Shown: positions 22,721 to 33,470, numbered from the stretch's first letter. The stretch: 56,000 nucleotides of DNA from Adiantum capillus-veneris (GCA_014529385.2 CM043960.1:71872910-71928909); one strand, 5' to 3'. Numbers and translations are program-made. Notes: generated by a model not told the origin, from the letters alone.

Positions 22721-23187
22721 TTACTCACTATCCAAGCTTGTGGGAGAGGGTGGTGTTCTTTCCTGAAACAAACTCAGTAGATCCCTAGTGTCTCTAGTGA
22801 GAGTGTGAGCCAATGCTTCCGTTATCTGTGCTGCAGCATCAGGTGCGACTTGAAAACTGACTGTGATAATTACCTCGGTGACTTGAGTTACCCGATTCTC
22901 AAAAGTAGAATAGTGTTGATTCTCTATTGTGTAGAGCTCCTTCCATTTTGTTGTTGTGGGTTGGTTGTAGGTTGCGGACATGGTTTCGACCTTCTCCTTC
23001 TTCTTCTTGGCATTTGGCTTATGTATATCCACTGGGTTTGGCGTGTTGGTTGACTCTCCCACTGCAAATCGATTACTGTTACGCCTGGCACTCGAGCTTC
23101 GATGGAGATGCGGAGTTCGTCTAGTTGTGCTTGGAGCTCTTCTTCTTCTGTCAGCCAATTAGCAAATCCTGCTAGCCATTCATCCAT
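22721..23187 (-). pseudogene. REG-5 ORF1-like region upstream of Gag
   Basis: Two overlapping frames lie between the primer site and Gag. The first (23187-22924) starts MDEWLAGFANWLTEEEEL and looks helical. The second (23158-22721, 145 codons) holds a Lys-rich patch and an acidic Thr/Glu-rich C-terminal half. A single frameshift near 23000-23070 would join them. An extra ORF before gag is a known feature of Ogre-type Tat elements, which suggests the identity; function is unknown there too. No similarity can be tested here. Confidence 0.5.
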
Positions 23188-23240
23188 TCACAATAGTTTA
23201 AGGGTTTCAGTCTTGTAAATTGAAGGGTTTCATGAAAAGA

Positions 23241-23258
23241 TCCTCAGTGGGGGCACCA
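23241..23258 (-). promoter_or_regulatory. REG-5 primer-binding site
   Basis: The minus strand reads TGGTGCCCCCACTGAGGA, two bases after the 5' LTR. The position and leading TGG are right for a tRNA primer. I cannot name the tRNA with confidence. Confidence 0.65.
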
Positions 23259-23260
23259 AA

Positions 23261-24780
23261 TGACGGGAGCAAAGCGAACCCCGAACCCCGACGGCCTCTA
23301 AAACACCGGGGACCGAATGGCGCGCCTCGAGCCTGTCATGGTAAAGCAAACAGGGGGCACCACCTAGCTTCAGCGGCTAGGACGCAAACAACACACCACC
23401 ATAACAAAGTTTTCATCCAAGAGAGATGGATGCTTGGGAGTAATGATGAAGAGGAAAGGGAATGAGATCAAGTGAGAGAGAGAGAGAGAGAGTGAGGGAG
23501 GGGGTATAGCGGCTTAGTACTTAGGCACCACAAAAGGATGGCGAATCCGCACACCCTTCACACATACACAAGCTCACTCCACAACACAAGACTAGGTGGC
23601 GATTTCGCACACCTCACATGGGCAAAACATTGCAAGAAAACATACTCACAAAACCTCAAGCTTTATTTAGAGAATTAGGCGATGAAATGGGGAGCATAGG
23701 GTAGGGGAATGAGAAGGGAGAGAGTGGTAGAGCACATGGCGGATAGGTGGGAGTTGATGGCGAAGACTCGCACGAGGATTATGGCCATCATCCTTCATTT
23801 AGTTGCCCTTCATCTTCCATAGCCAAGGGTGTAGAGGTCATGCTCAAAACAAGCATGGTGATTGCGGTGATGGTGTGGGTGTGTGTGTGTGCACTAGGCA
23901 CACACAGTGCATAGTGTGTTCTTTGGTGATGTTGTGTGTTTTTGTGTGATGGTGACCCCTCTTTATATAGGGGAGGAGGGGGGGGAGAAATTCTAGAATT
24001 TAGAAATGAAGAAATCATTATCTACATAGGCCATGTGACTGTGGGCCCCACTTGTCTGGCTGTGTGTATATGTGCAGAACAGCAGTCTCATGAGAGAGAG
24101 ACTAAGAGAGAGAGATGGGTTGATGAAAAAAAGTGAGAGGTGACATGGAGAATAAAGTAATTACAAGAGGGGAGAGAGACGAGTGTGTTCAGAGGTGAAT
24201 CTGTGTGCAGATGTGTGTGAACACAAGAAAAATCAGGTAACCATCGGGTGGGGAAGGGTCTGTGGGCACCTTTTTTAGTGAAATTGAGTGTGTGTGAGTG
24301 TGGGGGAGGTTATTTAGCTACAAGACAAGAGACATGGCGCCCTTTAGAGAGAGGGGGGGGATTTGGGTCATGGGATATGATAGGAGAGAGAAAGGGGGGG
24401 TGGGGTATACTATTTTGGAAGATAGGGTAAGTTGCATGTGAGTTAGGGTGCATTATTGGTGAGAGGTGGGGTAGCTTGAGGGGAGAGAGAAAGGAGAAAG
24501 GACAAGGGGAAGAGAGAGGGGGTTGACCTTTTGAGTGGAGGAGAGGAAAAGGGACACATGGCGGGGCAACAGTGAAGAAAAAGGAGGCAAGGTGGGGATG
24601 GGCTGCCCCGCAGGCATGAGGTGGCCTATTTTACCTTTCTCATATATTTACATAATCATACTTTATTTTTTCTTACTTTTTCCAATGTCTTTTATCACTC
24701 CCTCCCTAAGAGGGGGTTTTCATGGGGTGGGGACGAGAGAAGAGGGGTATGGGAGCTTGGCTTGTGAAAAGCCCCCATCA
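23261..24780 (-). repeat. REG-5 5' LTR (1520 bp)
   Basis: It is the partner of 15571-17119, with about ten substitutions. The TATA box lies at 23962-23969 on the minus strand. The REG-4 gag frame resumes immediately beyond its outer end. Confidence 0.93.
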
Positions 24781-25170
24781 GCGGCAAGAGGCCAAAATAT
24801 CAATTACACTGCTAAGAGACCACCTCTTCAATGCTATGAGTGTGGAGGTCCACATCGTGTAGCCGAGTGTTCTATTAGGCTACAAAAGAATGCCACACTT
24901 ATGCAAACCAATCAAGCGAGCACTTCTACAATGCCGATACTCATGTGTAATCGATGTGGCATAGATAATTTGATTGCCCAATGTCCAAATAATTCATATG
25001 CACCGAAGATCACACCATTAAACTTGATTGAAGTTACCGAGGAGCCATCACCAAGTACACCCGTGGTACCAGTAAACGTACTCACACGATCGATGCTCCA
25101 AAAACAAAATTATATTCTTGAGGAAAGAGACACGGCATCAATTGCCCAATCTCAGAAAAAGAAGAAAACA
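24781..25170 (+). pseudogene. REG-4 Gag, C-terminal part with two more zinc knuckles
   Basis: This is the continuation of the interrupted Gag. It shows CYECGGPHRVAEC (CX2CX3HX4C) and, about 40 residues later, CNRCGIDNLIAQC where the His is replaced by Asn. With the two before REG-5, the original Gag had four knuckle-like motifs. The frame ends with a Lys-rich tail and TGA near 25170. Discounting REG-5 plus a 4 bp duplicated GCAA would keep the same frame across the insertion. Confidence 0.75.
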
Positions 25171-25847
25171 TGAAGAAAGAGATCGCAAAAAGCAGCGAAG
25201 TCAGACCCCAGTTCAAAGACCAACATAGTGACTGGTGACGACCCCGTATATATGAACAACGCTGAAGAAGATTCTGATTCAGGTGAAACCATGGAGACCA
25301 AAACGACCACTAACATAGAAACCAACAAGGAAGATCTTCATGAGCCACAATGGCCAGGATCCAAAAAGAAGATAGGAACTTACCCAACCCTATAGAGGAG
25401 ATTGAGCTAGTCAAGCAATTAAGGAGTTTGGTAGAAGATACCCAAAGGGATCTAGAACCAGTACCTAGGAAGATCCAGATTACAGACACCGTGTTCCCTA
25501 CGCAACAACAACCTCACCAAGTCCATAGACCCTTGGACATACCTAGTGTCATCCAAGAAGAAAGTGACTTAAAGTCATGGGAAAGTGGGCGTACTCACTT
25601 CTTGATGGAAAGAATGTTTACAGAGGGACTACCTGATCCTATCGAAGAAATGGAGATCCCATCTTCCCCACGTCAAGGGACTCAAGGCCAAAAGGTGCCG
25701 TTAAACATTGCCAAACTGATGGATTTCATGTCTTCAGAAGTTAGAACCACCATCATGTCCAAACTATATAAATACCCTGAGATAGTCTCAGCTCTTCGAG
25801 CCTTCCTCAATGGAGAACTGAATTTTGGGCTACCACAATTTGCATAG
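25171..25847 (+). pseudogene. REG-4 Gag-protease linker
   Basis: The open frame at 25350-25847 (165 codons) is acidic with repeated DPIEE/NPIEE segments and ends in TAG at 25845-25847, in the same frame as the protease that follows. I see no known domain. It lies where plant gypsy elements have a poorly conserved linker. Confidence 0.5.
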
Positions 25848-27042
25848 ATGGATGGAGCTGGGGAGATGCCAATAGAGGAGGAATACATAGATCCACAACC
25901 CAACCTAGATGAGAACCTTGTTATAGAAATACATGTTAACAAGTTGGGACAATACTTTGAGGGTGATGAATCCAATGCGACTATACCAATCACTACTAAG
26001 GGATTAACTGTGAAGGGAATCCTTGATAGCGGCGCTGGGGTTAGCATTGTGACTAAAATTGCTGGGAAACTATGGGAAGACCTCACCTTGCGACCACAAC
26101 CATAGTAGTGAAGATGGCCAATGGGTCTATTGTTAAACCTATTGGGATGCTAGAAGATCTCAAGATCAAGGTCTTTGGACATAAAATAAGGATTATGTTA
26201 TGGATTTCTCCAAACACACTATGACATCGGAGATGATCTTAGGACGTCCTTTCATGAGGGAAGCAAAAATGGTGCATGACTGGTCTAAGAACCATGTCTA
26301 CCTGCATTTCCAAAATTTTGTCATTCGAGTGGATCTTGTGACGTGTCGAGCACATCCTCTAGGAAACAAGTTTATAATTGATCATAGATCTGACACCATA
26401 GTTCACTCGGCTCCATTGCAGTATTGTTACACGTGTAAAGCGGACACTGATATTGGGGAAGATTCTCCTTATATGGATGTACTACCTGGGATGACTGAGT
26501 CGGACAATGTGGATTGGGTCCACCTAGCAGCAACCATAGACACTTGGGGAAATAGGGGGACGACCTGGGTAACACCTGAGGGGGATGAAATACCACCACT
26601 TGTACCCTTAAACATGCTAGAAGCAATGCATATAGCTTCTGATGATCTACAAGATGAAAGTTTGAGTTGCATTGAAACCAGTAGCGCCTCACAAGACTAT
26701 AGCCCACACGATTTGGGGTCAGAATCATCAGTTGAAATTGACTCTGAGGACGAAGAATCTGAGTTAAATCTTAGTGCAATTGTGGGGACAAACCATTCAG
26801 AGCCCAGTGGTAACTTACATGACAATCTATCCAAGGGAGCAGAAGACACAAGTAGTGATTCATCTAGTGACTCTTCACTAGAAATCGCCCGTAATCGAGA
26901 ATTAAACAAGAAGAGTAAGAGATATAAGAGGCGACGATATCGAGTAAATGTGCGTGCTAGAATAAATGAAAATAAATCTACCGCAGAATGGCTTAATTAT
27001 ATAGGGGCATGTGATGCTCATCGAAATTTGGTAGATAACTAG
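25848..27042 (+). pseudogene. REG-4 protease (pol) and acidic linker
   Basis: The active-site motif ILDSGAGVSIVT (intact D-S-G-A) is at about 26020-26055. The frame breaks at 26103-26105 and again before 26200; the second half then shows MILGRPFM, the retropepsin hydrophobic-G-R segment. The frame continues to 27040-27042 (TAG) through a long Ser/Asp/Glu-rich region that has no domain match and probably links protease to RT. This is the element's ordinary protease, distinct from the one after integrase. Confidence 0.78.
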
Positions 27043-27279
27043 GGTGAATACCTTCAAAGCGTTATGTGGTGTAGTCCACAAACCATTGACATCGCACAAC
27101 TAGAGGCTACAGAGAAGCCAAAGTTGAGCCGTACCGTAAGGAGACGACAAAATCGAGAGTTAGCTCAACAATAAAAGGAATCAGAAGTTAAATCACAGTC
27201 CACAGAACAACAGGACCCCACAGACTTACACCCTGCACATGAACATTTCAAATCCTATACCACAGAGGAACGTAAGTTT

Positions 27280-28350
27280 GTGTATACAAAGGCTCAAAGA
27301 AAACCTATCGATGGGAGAAATGGATTCTATGATGGTCCAACGATAGTTAAGGAAATAGAGTTAGCAGACCCAGGAGAAGAGTCTAAACCTGTTTTCATTG
27401 CCCAAGATTTGATCGAGACTGAGGAGTGTGTACTTAAAGAACTTCTCAAGGAATTCAGGGATATATTTTCTTGGACTTATCATGATATGAAAGGTGTTCC
27501 ACCTTCCGTGGTGTAACACCCAATCCCTATGAATAGCATGGCTAAACCAGTTCAGCAACAACCCTACCTAATGAATCCTAAATATGCAAAAATCGTTCAA
27601 GAAGAGATTGAAAAGCTTGTGGAATGTGGATTCATATACCCTATTGAGCACTCAGAATGGGTGTCACCACTAGTGATTGTGTCAAAAAAGAATGGGAAAC
27701 TCAGAGTGTGCGTGGATCTCAAGAAGGTCAATGCCTCCACTAGGAGGGACCATTACCCCTTGCCATATTCAAAACACGTGCTTGAAAGAGTTGCAGGGAA
27801 GGAAGCTTATAGCTTTTTAGATGGGTACTCTGGCTACAATCAAATCACAATTGTGTTGGAGGACCAAGCTAAAACAGCCTTTCTAACCGAATTTGGAGTG
27901 TTCGCATTTCGTGTTATGGCTTTTGGCTTAACGAATGCCCCGGCTACCTTTCAAAGATTAATAAACACTGCTTTTAGAGAATATTTGAGGGAGTTTTGTG
28001 AAGCTTCCTTAGATGACCTTTGTGTTTATTCCTCTTGGAAAGAACATCTATCATGCTTACGAATAGTGTTTGAGAAGTGTAGATTGTATCGCATCTCCTT
28101 AAACCCTTTCAAATGCCAATTTTGGGTTAAACATGGAGTCATTTTAGGGCATATAGTGTCCAAAAAAGGGATTTCCATAGATGAGGGCAAAATTAAAGCC
28201 ATTGCTGAATTGCCACCACCTACAAATTATAAAGGAGTTCAAAGGTTCATGGGCCATGTTGGTTATTACCAGCGGTTTATTTTAAACTTTGTCGAGATAG
28301 CTCATCCTTTGTACAAGCTTCTTATTGAGTTCCAATGGACTGCGGAGTGT
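27280..28350 (+). pseudogene. REG-4 reverse transcriptase
   Basis: The piece at 27280-27516 is the RT lead-in (LLKEFRDIFSW). After a TAA at 27514-27516 the same frame gives RT: GFIYPIEHSEWVSP, RVCVDLKKVNAST, FLDGYSGYNQI, FGLTNAPATFQR. The catalytic motif at 28006-28017 reads S-L-D-D, with Ser where Tyr or Phe is usual; both Asp are kept. An earlier in-frame TAA is at 27172-27174. Confidence 0.88.
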
Positions 28351-28800
28351 AACCATGCTTATGACTCATTGAAAAAGACCTTGACTAGTGCTCCTATTCT
28401 ACGAGTGCCCGATTGGAATGTAGTTTTTCATGTGCATATTGATGCATCAAACTTTGCTATTGGGTGTGTTCTAGCTCAACCAAGAGAACATAAACTGGAC
28501 TACCCCATTAGCTTTGCAACTCGTGAGTTGAATGATGCCGAAAGAACCTACACCACTACAGAGCGAGAAGGATTAGGTATGATTTATGCAATGAAGAAAT
28601 TTCGCTACTACTTTTTGGCCAGCAAGTTTGTGTTCTATGTTGATCATCAAGCCTTGTTGTATCTAGTAAATAAACCTTGTTCCACGGGAATAATTACACG
28701 ATGGTTGTTAATTCTCCTTGAGTTTGATTTTACTGTTGTGGTGAGACCTGGTAAAAGACATGTCATGGCTGATCATTTTTCTCGCATACCCAATGGTGAA
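28351..28800 (+). pseudogene. REG-4 RNase H
   Basis: It continues in frame from RT. The signature HIDASNFAIGCVLAQ (catalytic Asp), TTTEREGLGMIYA (catalytic Glu) and YVDHQAL (Asp) are all present, followed by VVRPGKRHVMADHFSR. It would digest template RNA. No second RNase H follows, unlike REG-5 and REG-9. Confidence 0.85.
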
Positions 28801-28979
28801 GCCCCTATTGGAGTCGATGATGAATTGCCTAATACTTCTCTCTTCCTAGTCAAAACCATACCTGAACGGAGTGAGAAGATTGTGAAATTTCTAGTTAATG
28901 GTTTTCCACCCAAAGACAGAGCTCGAAAACTGTTAAAAGAATGTGAACCTTACTCTCTCATTGCGGGAACTCTCTACAG

Positions 28980-29750
28980 GCTAGGAAAGGATGATATTCT
29001 TAGACGTTGTGCCCGTGAGGATGAGTATTTATACATACTGCAAGAAGCCCACATGGGTATAGCCAGAGGACATTTCTCAGGGGAACTAGCAGCTAGAAAG
29101 GTGTTGCAATCAGGCTATTGGTGGCCAACCTTATTTAAGGATGCATCACTTTTTGCAAAAGGATGTGATGAATGCCAACATTACAAGATCACGCAATGAA
29201 AGGATAGGATGCCCTACATCCTGTTAAAGTGACTCAACCATTTGAAAAATGAGGTTTGGACTTTGTAGGCCCAATTAGTCCGACAGCTCGTAGCACTCAA
29301 TCTCAATATATTATCGTTGCCACTGACTATGTGACAAAGTGGGCGGAAGCCAGGGCGACACGTAAGGCCGGTGCGAGGTCAACTGCCAAGTTTCTCTTTG
29401 AGAACATTATTACAAGATTTGGTTGTCCCTTTGAGATTGTGAGTGACAATGGTACTCATTTTATAAATGGAGTAATAAAAGAACTCACTACCAACTTTAT
29501 GATAGCTCACCATAAATCCACACCTTATTATCCACAGCCAAATGGCCAAGCTGAGAGCACCAATAAGACCTTAATCTCTATCTTAACCAAAACGGTGGAA
29601 GCTCATCGCACAGATTGGGATTTAAAGCTTACATCATCTCTATGGGCTTATCGTACTGCGTATAAAGTTGCCATTAACTACACACCATTCAAGATGGTGT
29701 ATGGCCAAGAAGAGGTTATGCCATGGGAGTTTGTCGTTCCTAGTCTTTGA
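28980..29750 (+). pseudogene. REG-4 integrase (zinc module and catalytic core)
   Basis: The H2C2 module (EAHMGIARGHFSG, then GCDECQHYK) ends at the TGA at 29197-29199. A frameshift leads to the core at 29256-29750: D2 (MDFVGP), D64 (IVSDNGTHF), E100 (GQAESTNK), with the expected 35-residue spacing between the last two. The frame ends at 29750 and the C-terminal part continues in another frame. Confidence 0.87.
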
Positions 29751-29929
29751 GTAGCTTCTCAAGAAGGTTGGGATGGTAACCCCTTAGTTGAGCGATTATA
29801 TATCCTTGAAAGGCTAGATGAAGAGAGGTAATTAGCTGTGCAAAATGCACTTGTGGAGAAAGATACGAGGAAGAATGGTTTGACCATCATCTAAAGAACA
29901 AAGATATCAATGTTGGTGATAAATTCCTT

Positions 29930-30607
29930 ATGTATGGAGTGCGTAACGAAAAGAAAAAGTTGAAATATGCGGGAAAAGGACCATATAGAGTATGTGAGAT
30001 CACCCCACAAGGAACCATTCGTGTGGAGACTCTTGATGGAGTTGAAACCATTGGATTCCTCAATGGGAGAAAATTTAAAAGATACTATGATCCTTTAAGC
30101 CAAGAGGAGTTGCATGCCATTCATACAAAAAAGACAGCCAAGGCACAAATAGAATTGAAGAAGATACAAGCTCAAGCTAAGGCTAAGGAGCGACAACAAC
30201 GTATAAGACAAAAACGAGAGGCTAACCTTGGAGTCACACATGCATTCCACGTTGAAATCGACGAGGATTGGTTGGACTCTGACACACCTCTACGATACTC
30301 TATTGAGCTAAATAGCACCTATGGAAAAGTGCTATATAACGCCTTATTGGACACGGCTGCTAAATATAATCTGCTATCATATGGGGTGTGGTGTCAGTTA
30401 GGGAAGCCACCTCTATCTGAGAGTATTATCCAAGTCAAGGGTGTCAACAAGAAAAAAACTCCAATTTCTGGAATCTGGCACACTTTTGTCTGTTATGACA
30501 ATGGGGTTGTATCTCAAGACTTTTTGGTCATGCCTGTTGGAACTATGGAGGGTAATATAAACCTAGGACGCACGTGGATGATAGCCACCAAATGCACTAT
30601 TGATTAG
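29930..30607 (+). pseudogene. REG-4 integrase C-terminus, K/Q-rich helix and second retropepsin-like domain
   Basis: An open frame of 225 residues. Residues 1-50 carry the integrase GKGPYRV segment. Residues 60-100 are Lys/Gln/Ala-rich and look coiled-coil (KTAKAQIELKKIQAQAKAKE). Residues 125-220 resemble an aspartic protease: a short beta-like lead-in, LLDTAAKYNLLSYGVW (D-T-A for D-T-G), then DFLVMPVG and INLGRTWM, matching the hydrophobic-G-R-P-W motif. This is separate from the pol protease at 25848. REG-8 shows the same order, and REL-1 a similar protease. Role unknown; options are a captured regulatory domain or a relic of an element fusion. Confidence 0.7.
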
Positions 30608-30676
30608 GGGACAAGGGGTGTCACAACACAGAAACCAACTCTTAGCCCTGCCACGCAAGCCATAGTCCCTGATATA

Positions 30677-31140
30677 TTGCCTCGTAAGGAAATAAAACCC
30701 AAAACATTGCATGTCCAAGAGGTTGAACAATATGTCCCCATAGCCCAAGTCTCTAGATCTTCAACTGATGTAGCTGAAATAAAGCTTGAGACACACAAGA
30801 CCCATCCCAATATAGCAAAGAAAACATACAAGTGGGTCCCTAAAGCTTCTTTAGCAACCATAGCCAATGCTAAAAGACAGGAGCGTGGTCAGTGACGTCC
30901 CATTTGCCCCAAGAAATGTAAATAAATGTTGCGTTGGATACCTAAAAAACTATTGGAAGCCCAAGGCTACTATGAAGGAAATGATCAAATCTGGGTGCCA
31001 AAACGTAAATTGTGCTCTTACTTGTCACCGGGCCCATGTGAGCTCAATCCTGTGGCTCCAAAACAAATTGAAGATCGTGGAAAGGAAAAAATCAGGAATG
31101 CGACACACCCGCTCCAGAGCTAGTTTGGGTACCAAAGAAA
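30677..31140 (+). pseudogene. REG-4 W-x-P-K repeat region
   Basis: Four Trp-x-Pro-Lys units occur with Trp codons at 30833 (YKWVPK), 30935 (LRWIPK), 30992 (QIWVPK) and about 31126 (LVWVPK), spread over frames broken by stops. The 30935-30992 pair includes LLEAQGYYEGND, the same core seen in REL-1 (QAQGYYQGNQ). The region is basic and has no recognised domain. It follows the second protease-like domain by about 200 bases. Confidence 0.6.
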
Positions 31141-31212
31141 GAAAGATTTGTTCCACCTAGCTCAGGAACAGGGAAAGCAAATGAAGCTTCTTGCTCTTCA
31201 TGTAGTTCCTAT

Positions 31213-31524
31213 ATGGAAATAGAAGCTTCGACACAACCTCCACCTACCATTGTACATATCCATACAAGCAAGAAAGAGTTTACACCTCCCGTTGTAAGTT
31301 CACCACCTACAACGATGTTGCAAATAAAATCATGGGAGACTACCTTACCACCCTTGCAACTAGATGAAATGCATAGAGCGGTCGAAAACTATTGGTTAAA
31401 GCCTTCACCTATAACAACTTGGAACAACTGGTTTCAAAAGGTGACGACATCATTTCAAATGGAGTGTTTGTCGACATCCATCATTCGCTTGCTTCCCTCT
31501 CAACCTTTCTCCCTGACCTCTTAA
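31213..31524 (+). CDS. Hypothetical 103-codon ORF after the W-x-P-K region (REG-4)
   Basis: A short Pro/Thr/Ser-rich open frame with several Trp residues. It may simply extend the preceding repeat ORF. I see no domain and no start context that would set it apart, so treat it as possible coding remnant only. Confidence 0.25.
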   Translation: MEIEASTQPPPTIVHIHTSKKEFTPPVVSSPPTTMLQIKSWETTLPPLQLDEMHRAVENYWLKPSPITTWNNWFQKVTTSFQMECLSTSIIRLLPSQPFSLTS

Positions 31525-31690
31525 TCTCCAATCTTAGGGAATGTATATATAAAGCCTTATACTCACAAAAATAAGATAAAAAAGTAAAAGAGCAAGAGCC
31601 ATAACACAAAATCATAAAAACACATTATGCACAAGAACACGACCCTTGTAATATTTGCACTCTAACCATCATCTATTTGCGTGTACAGAT

Positions 31691-32113
31691 ATGGCTAGTA
31701 CGCTAGAGTCATCCACTCTTGCCTTGGGTGAGAGGTACCCTTGTTACTTTTCACAAATGTTTCACATGATCCTTCCGGTGCTTGCATGTGAATGGGATTT
31801 GGTAGGTACGCTAGCATGTGAGAGGAATTTTAAGGAGTTAGAGTGGCTGATACGTCTCTTGACCACGACTGATCCATACTTAGTAGAGAGCGTTTCTCCC
31901 ATTGCACAAGCCTATCCTTTTGACCAAGATGACTATAGGCGTCTAGGGACCTTCTTAGTAAACATGGGTACCTATGATGAAGGAGAAGATTTACATGACT
32001 ACACGGATGGCACATATGGTTTCATGGATGATGACTTTGTTTATCTCGACGACGAGGATAGGGGTTTAGCCTTAGGGTTTCCCCCCAATCTCTACAATAT
32101 CCTATTCCCTTGA
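31691..32113 (+). CDS. Hypothetical acidic protein, 140 codons (REG-4 3' ORF)
   Basis: I place the start at the internal ATG (M-A-S-T-L) at 31691; the frame is open 12 codons earlier. The N-terminal half has Cys and Trp in mildly hydrophobic segments; the C-terminal half is strongly acidic (DYTDGTYGFMDDDFVYLDDE) and ends PPNLYNILFP. No signal peptide or clear membrane segment is visible, so it does not look like the env-like ORF some Athila-type elements carry at this position. It is free of stops although the rest of the element is decayed. Function unknown. Confidence 0.4.
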   Translation: MASTLESSTLALGERYPCYFSQMFHMILPVLACEWDLVGTLACERNFKELEWLIRLLTTTDPYLVESVSPIAQAYPFDQDDYRRLGTFLVNMGTYDEGEDLHDYTDGTYGFMDDDFVYLDDEDRGLALGFPPNLYNILFP

Positions 32114-33470
32114 CTCTCTAGGGGGAGTGCAAATAATTAGGTTAGGGTTCCTTATGTTTTTTTTTGTTGTGTTCAATAAGTGTTGGTACCTTTTCCCACT
32201 GATGTGCCTCCTAGAGGTATTCTTTGTGTTTCTTAGTGTGTACAGGAATGTGTTGCTGTTGTTAGGATTTGGACCTTCGTGGGACCTTTCTCTCGTTCAC
32301 ACTTCAAATCAAGCGCGACCATCGACACAAACAGGTGTTTCTTGTCCATTAGCATTGCCCCTTATCTTTTTGCATCCATGTTTGTCTGCTTTAATTGTGA
32401 TTGGTAGCATAATATTCAGTGCATTAGCTTAGTATCAAACATTAAATTCAATGTATTTTTTTGTCATAATCACTTGTTTAGGTTTAAAAATCAAGCAGTC
32501 CGACTAAGCTAGTTTGACCAAGGTAGGTGTTAGAGATCTTCTCTTAATGCCATGGGGAATGCCTTCCTAATAATTAATGGTTACTTAGGTTCTTAATCCG
32601 ATTTAGGCAGCATTGTGTGAAATGTACTAGGGCTTTCTAGTGGGCTATCCCTATTGACCTTTAGCTTAAGTATTATAAAGGGAGTTTACTAATGTGATGA
32701 GCCTGGGGAGGGTAACAGTGTTATATGACCCCCCAAAGTTACAAAATTAAAATGCTGAAAACGAACAAAGAAAAAATCAAAGTGCCACAATGTAAATTCT
32801 TATGCTGGAAGAGAAATCTCAGCTTGATTTGGTACTTCACTCATATGTATCGCCTATGGTACTAGAGCCCTAGAGGTTCCCAGTGTGGGTGCTTTTCCTT
32901 GAAAAGAAAAAAACCCAAGGCATACAAAATAAGCACACACATCAAAATTGAATCACTGTGAAAAGACTTTGGGGGGTCAAAGAAAAGGTAATCAGTCAGG
33001 CGATGATTTCATGAGAAATTCCTTATCGTAGCTTAACTACAAGGTCTTATAGGTATAGCCTCTAGTCAGTCCTCGAACATGAAATACTTGGCTCTTGCGA
33101 TTAAACAAATTAATTGACCAGAGAAAATTAAGAAGCTTACCCATGGTATTAATAGTCGATCTCTAGTGCCTTTCGACCGTTAAATTAGCGATCCCATATT
33201 TGTTTAATTTTTTACCTTTACATCTGTTTATGCATTTGATTATATCAATTTAATGTTTATTGTTGACAAATGGTTTAAAATTCTGTTACCAATCACATTG
33301 TCTGCCTACAACTGCATATGCTTTTTAATTCTATATGAGAATGCAATTACTGTGCCAATGTTGTTTGATTTTGAAGTGACTGAAGGAGGCTAAGGACATT
33401 CATCTCAAATGCTCTTCCACCTCGACGAACGAGCTTCAACTCAATAGCTTTCGAGGACGGAATCTACATC
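32114..33470 (+). other. REG-4 3' noncoding region
   Basis: AT-rich sequence of about 1.35 kb between the last ORF and the polypurine tract. A hydrophobic open frame at 32127-32432 has no support. Long 3' noncoding regions are common in Athila-like elements. Confidence 0.5.

Larger units (their letters stand above)
15571..24780 (-). mobile_element. REG-5: Tat-like Ty3/gypsy element with dual RNase H (9210 bp), inside REG-4 gag
   Basis: On the minus strand it has LTRs at 23261-24780 (5') and 15571-17119 (3'), termini TGATGGGGGC and GCTCCCGTCA, a primer site, a polypurine tract, an upstream ORF1-like region, Gag, protease, RT, RNase H, a second archaeal-type RNase H and integrase. The LTRs differ at roughly ten bases by eye plus a few indels, so the insertion is recent. 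The dual RNase H and ORF1 point to the Tat lineage (Ogre/Retand-like). Several in-frame stops and one frameshift suggest it was already defective or decayed quickly. GCAA flanks both sides, with three extra bases (GCG) on the right. Confidence 0.92.

Noticed and set aside
32127-32432. Hydrophobic 101-codon ORF as an env-like gene of REG-4
   Set aside because: Too short, T-rich composition explains the hydrophobicity, and there is no cleavage site or ectodomain.
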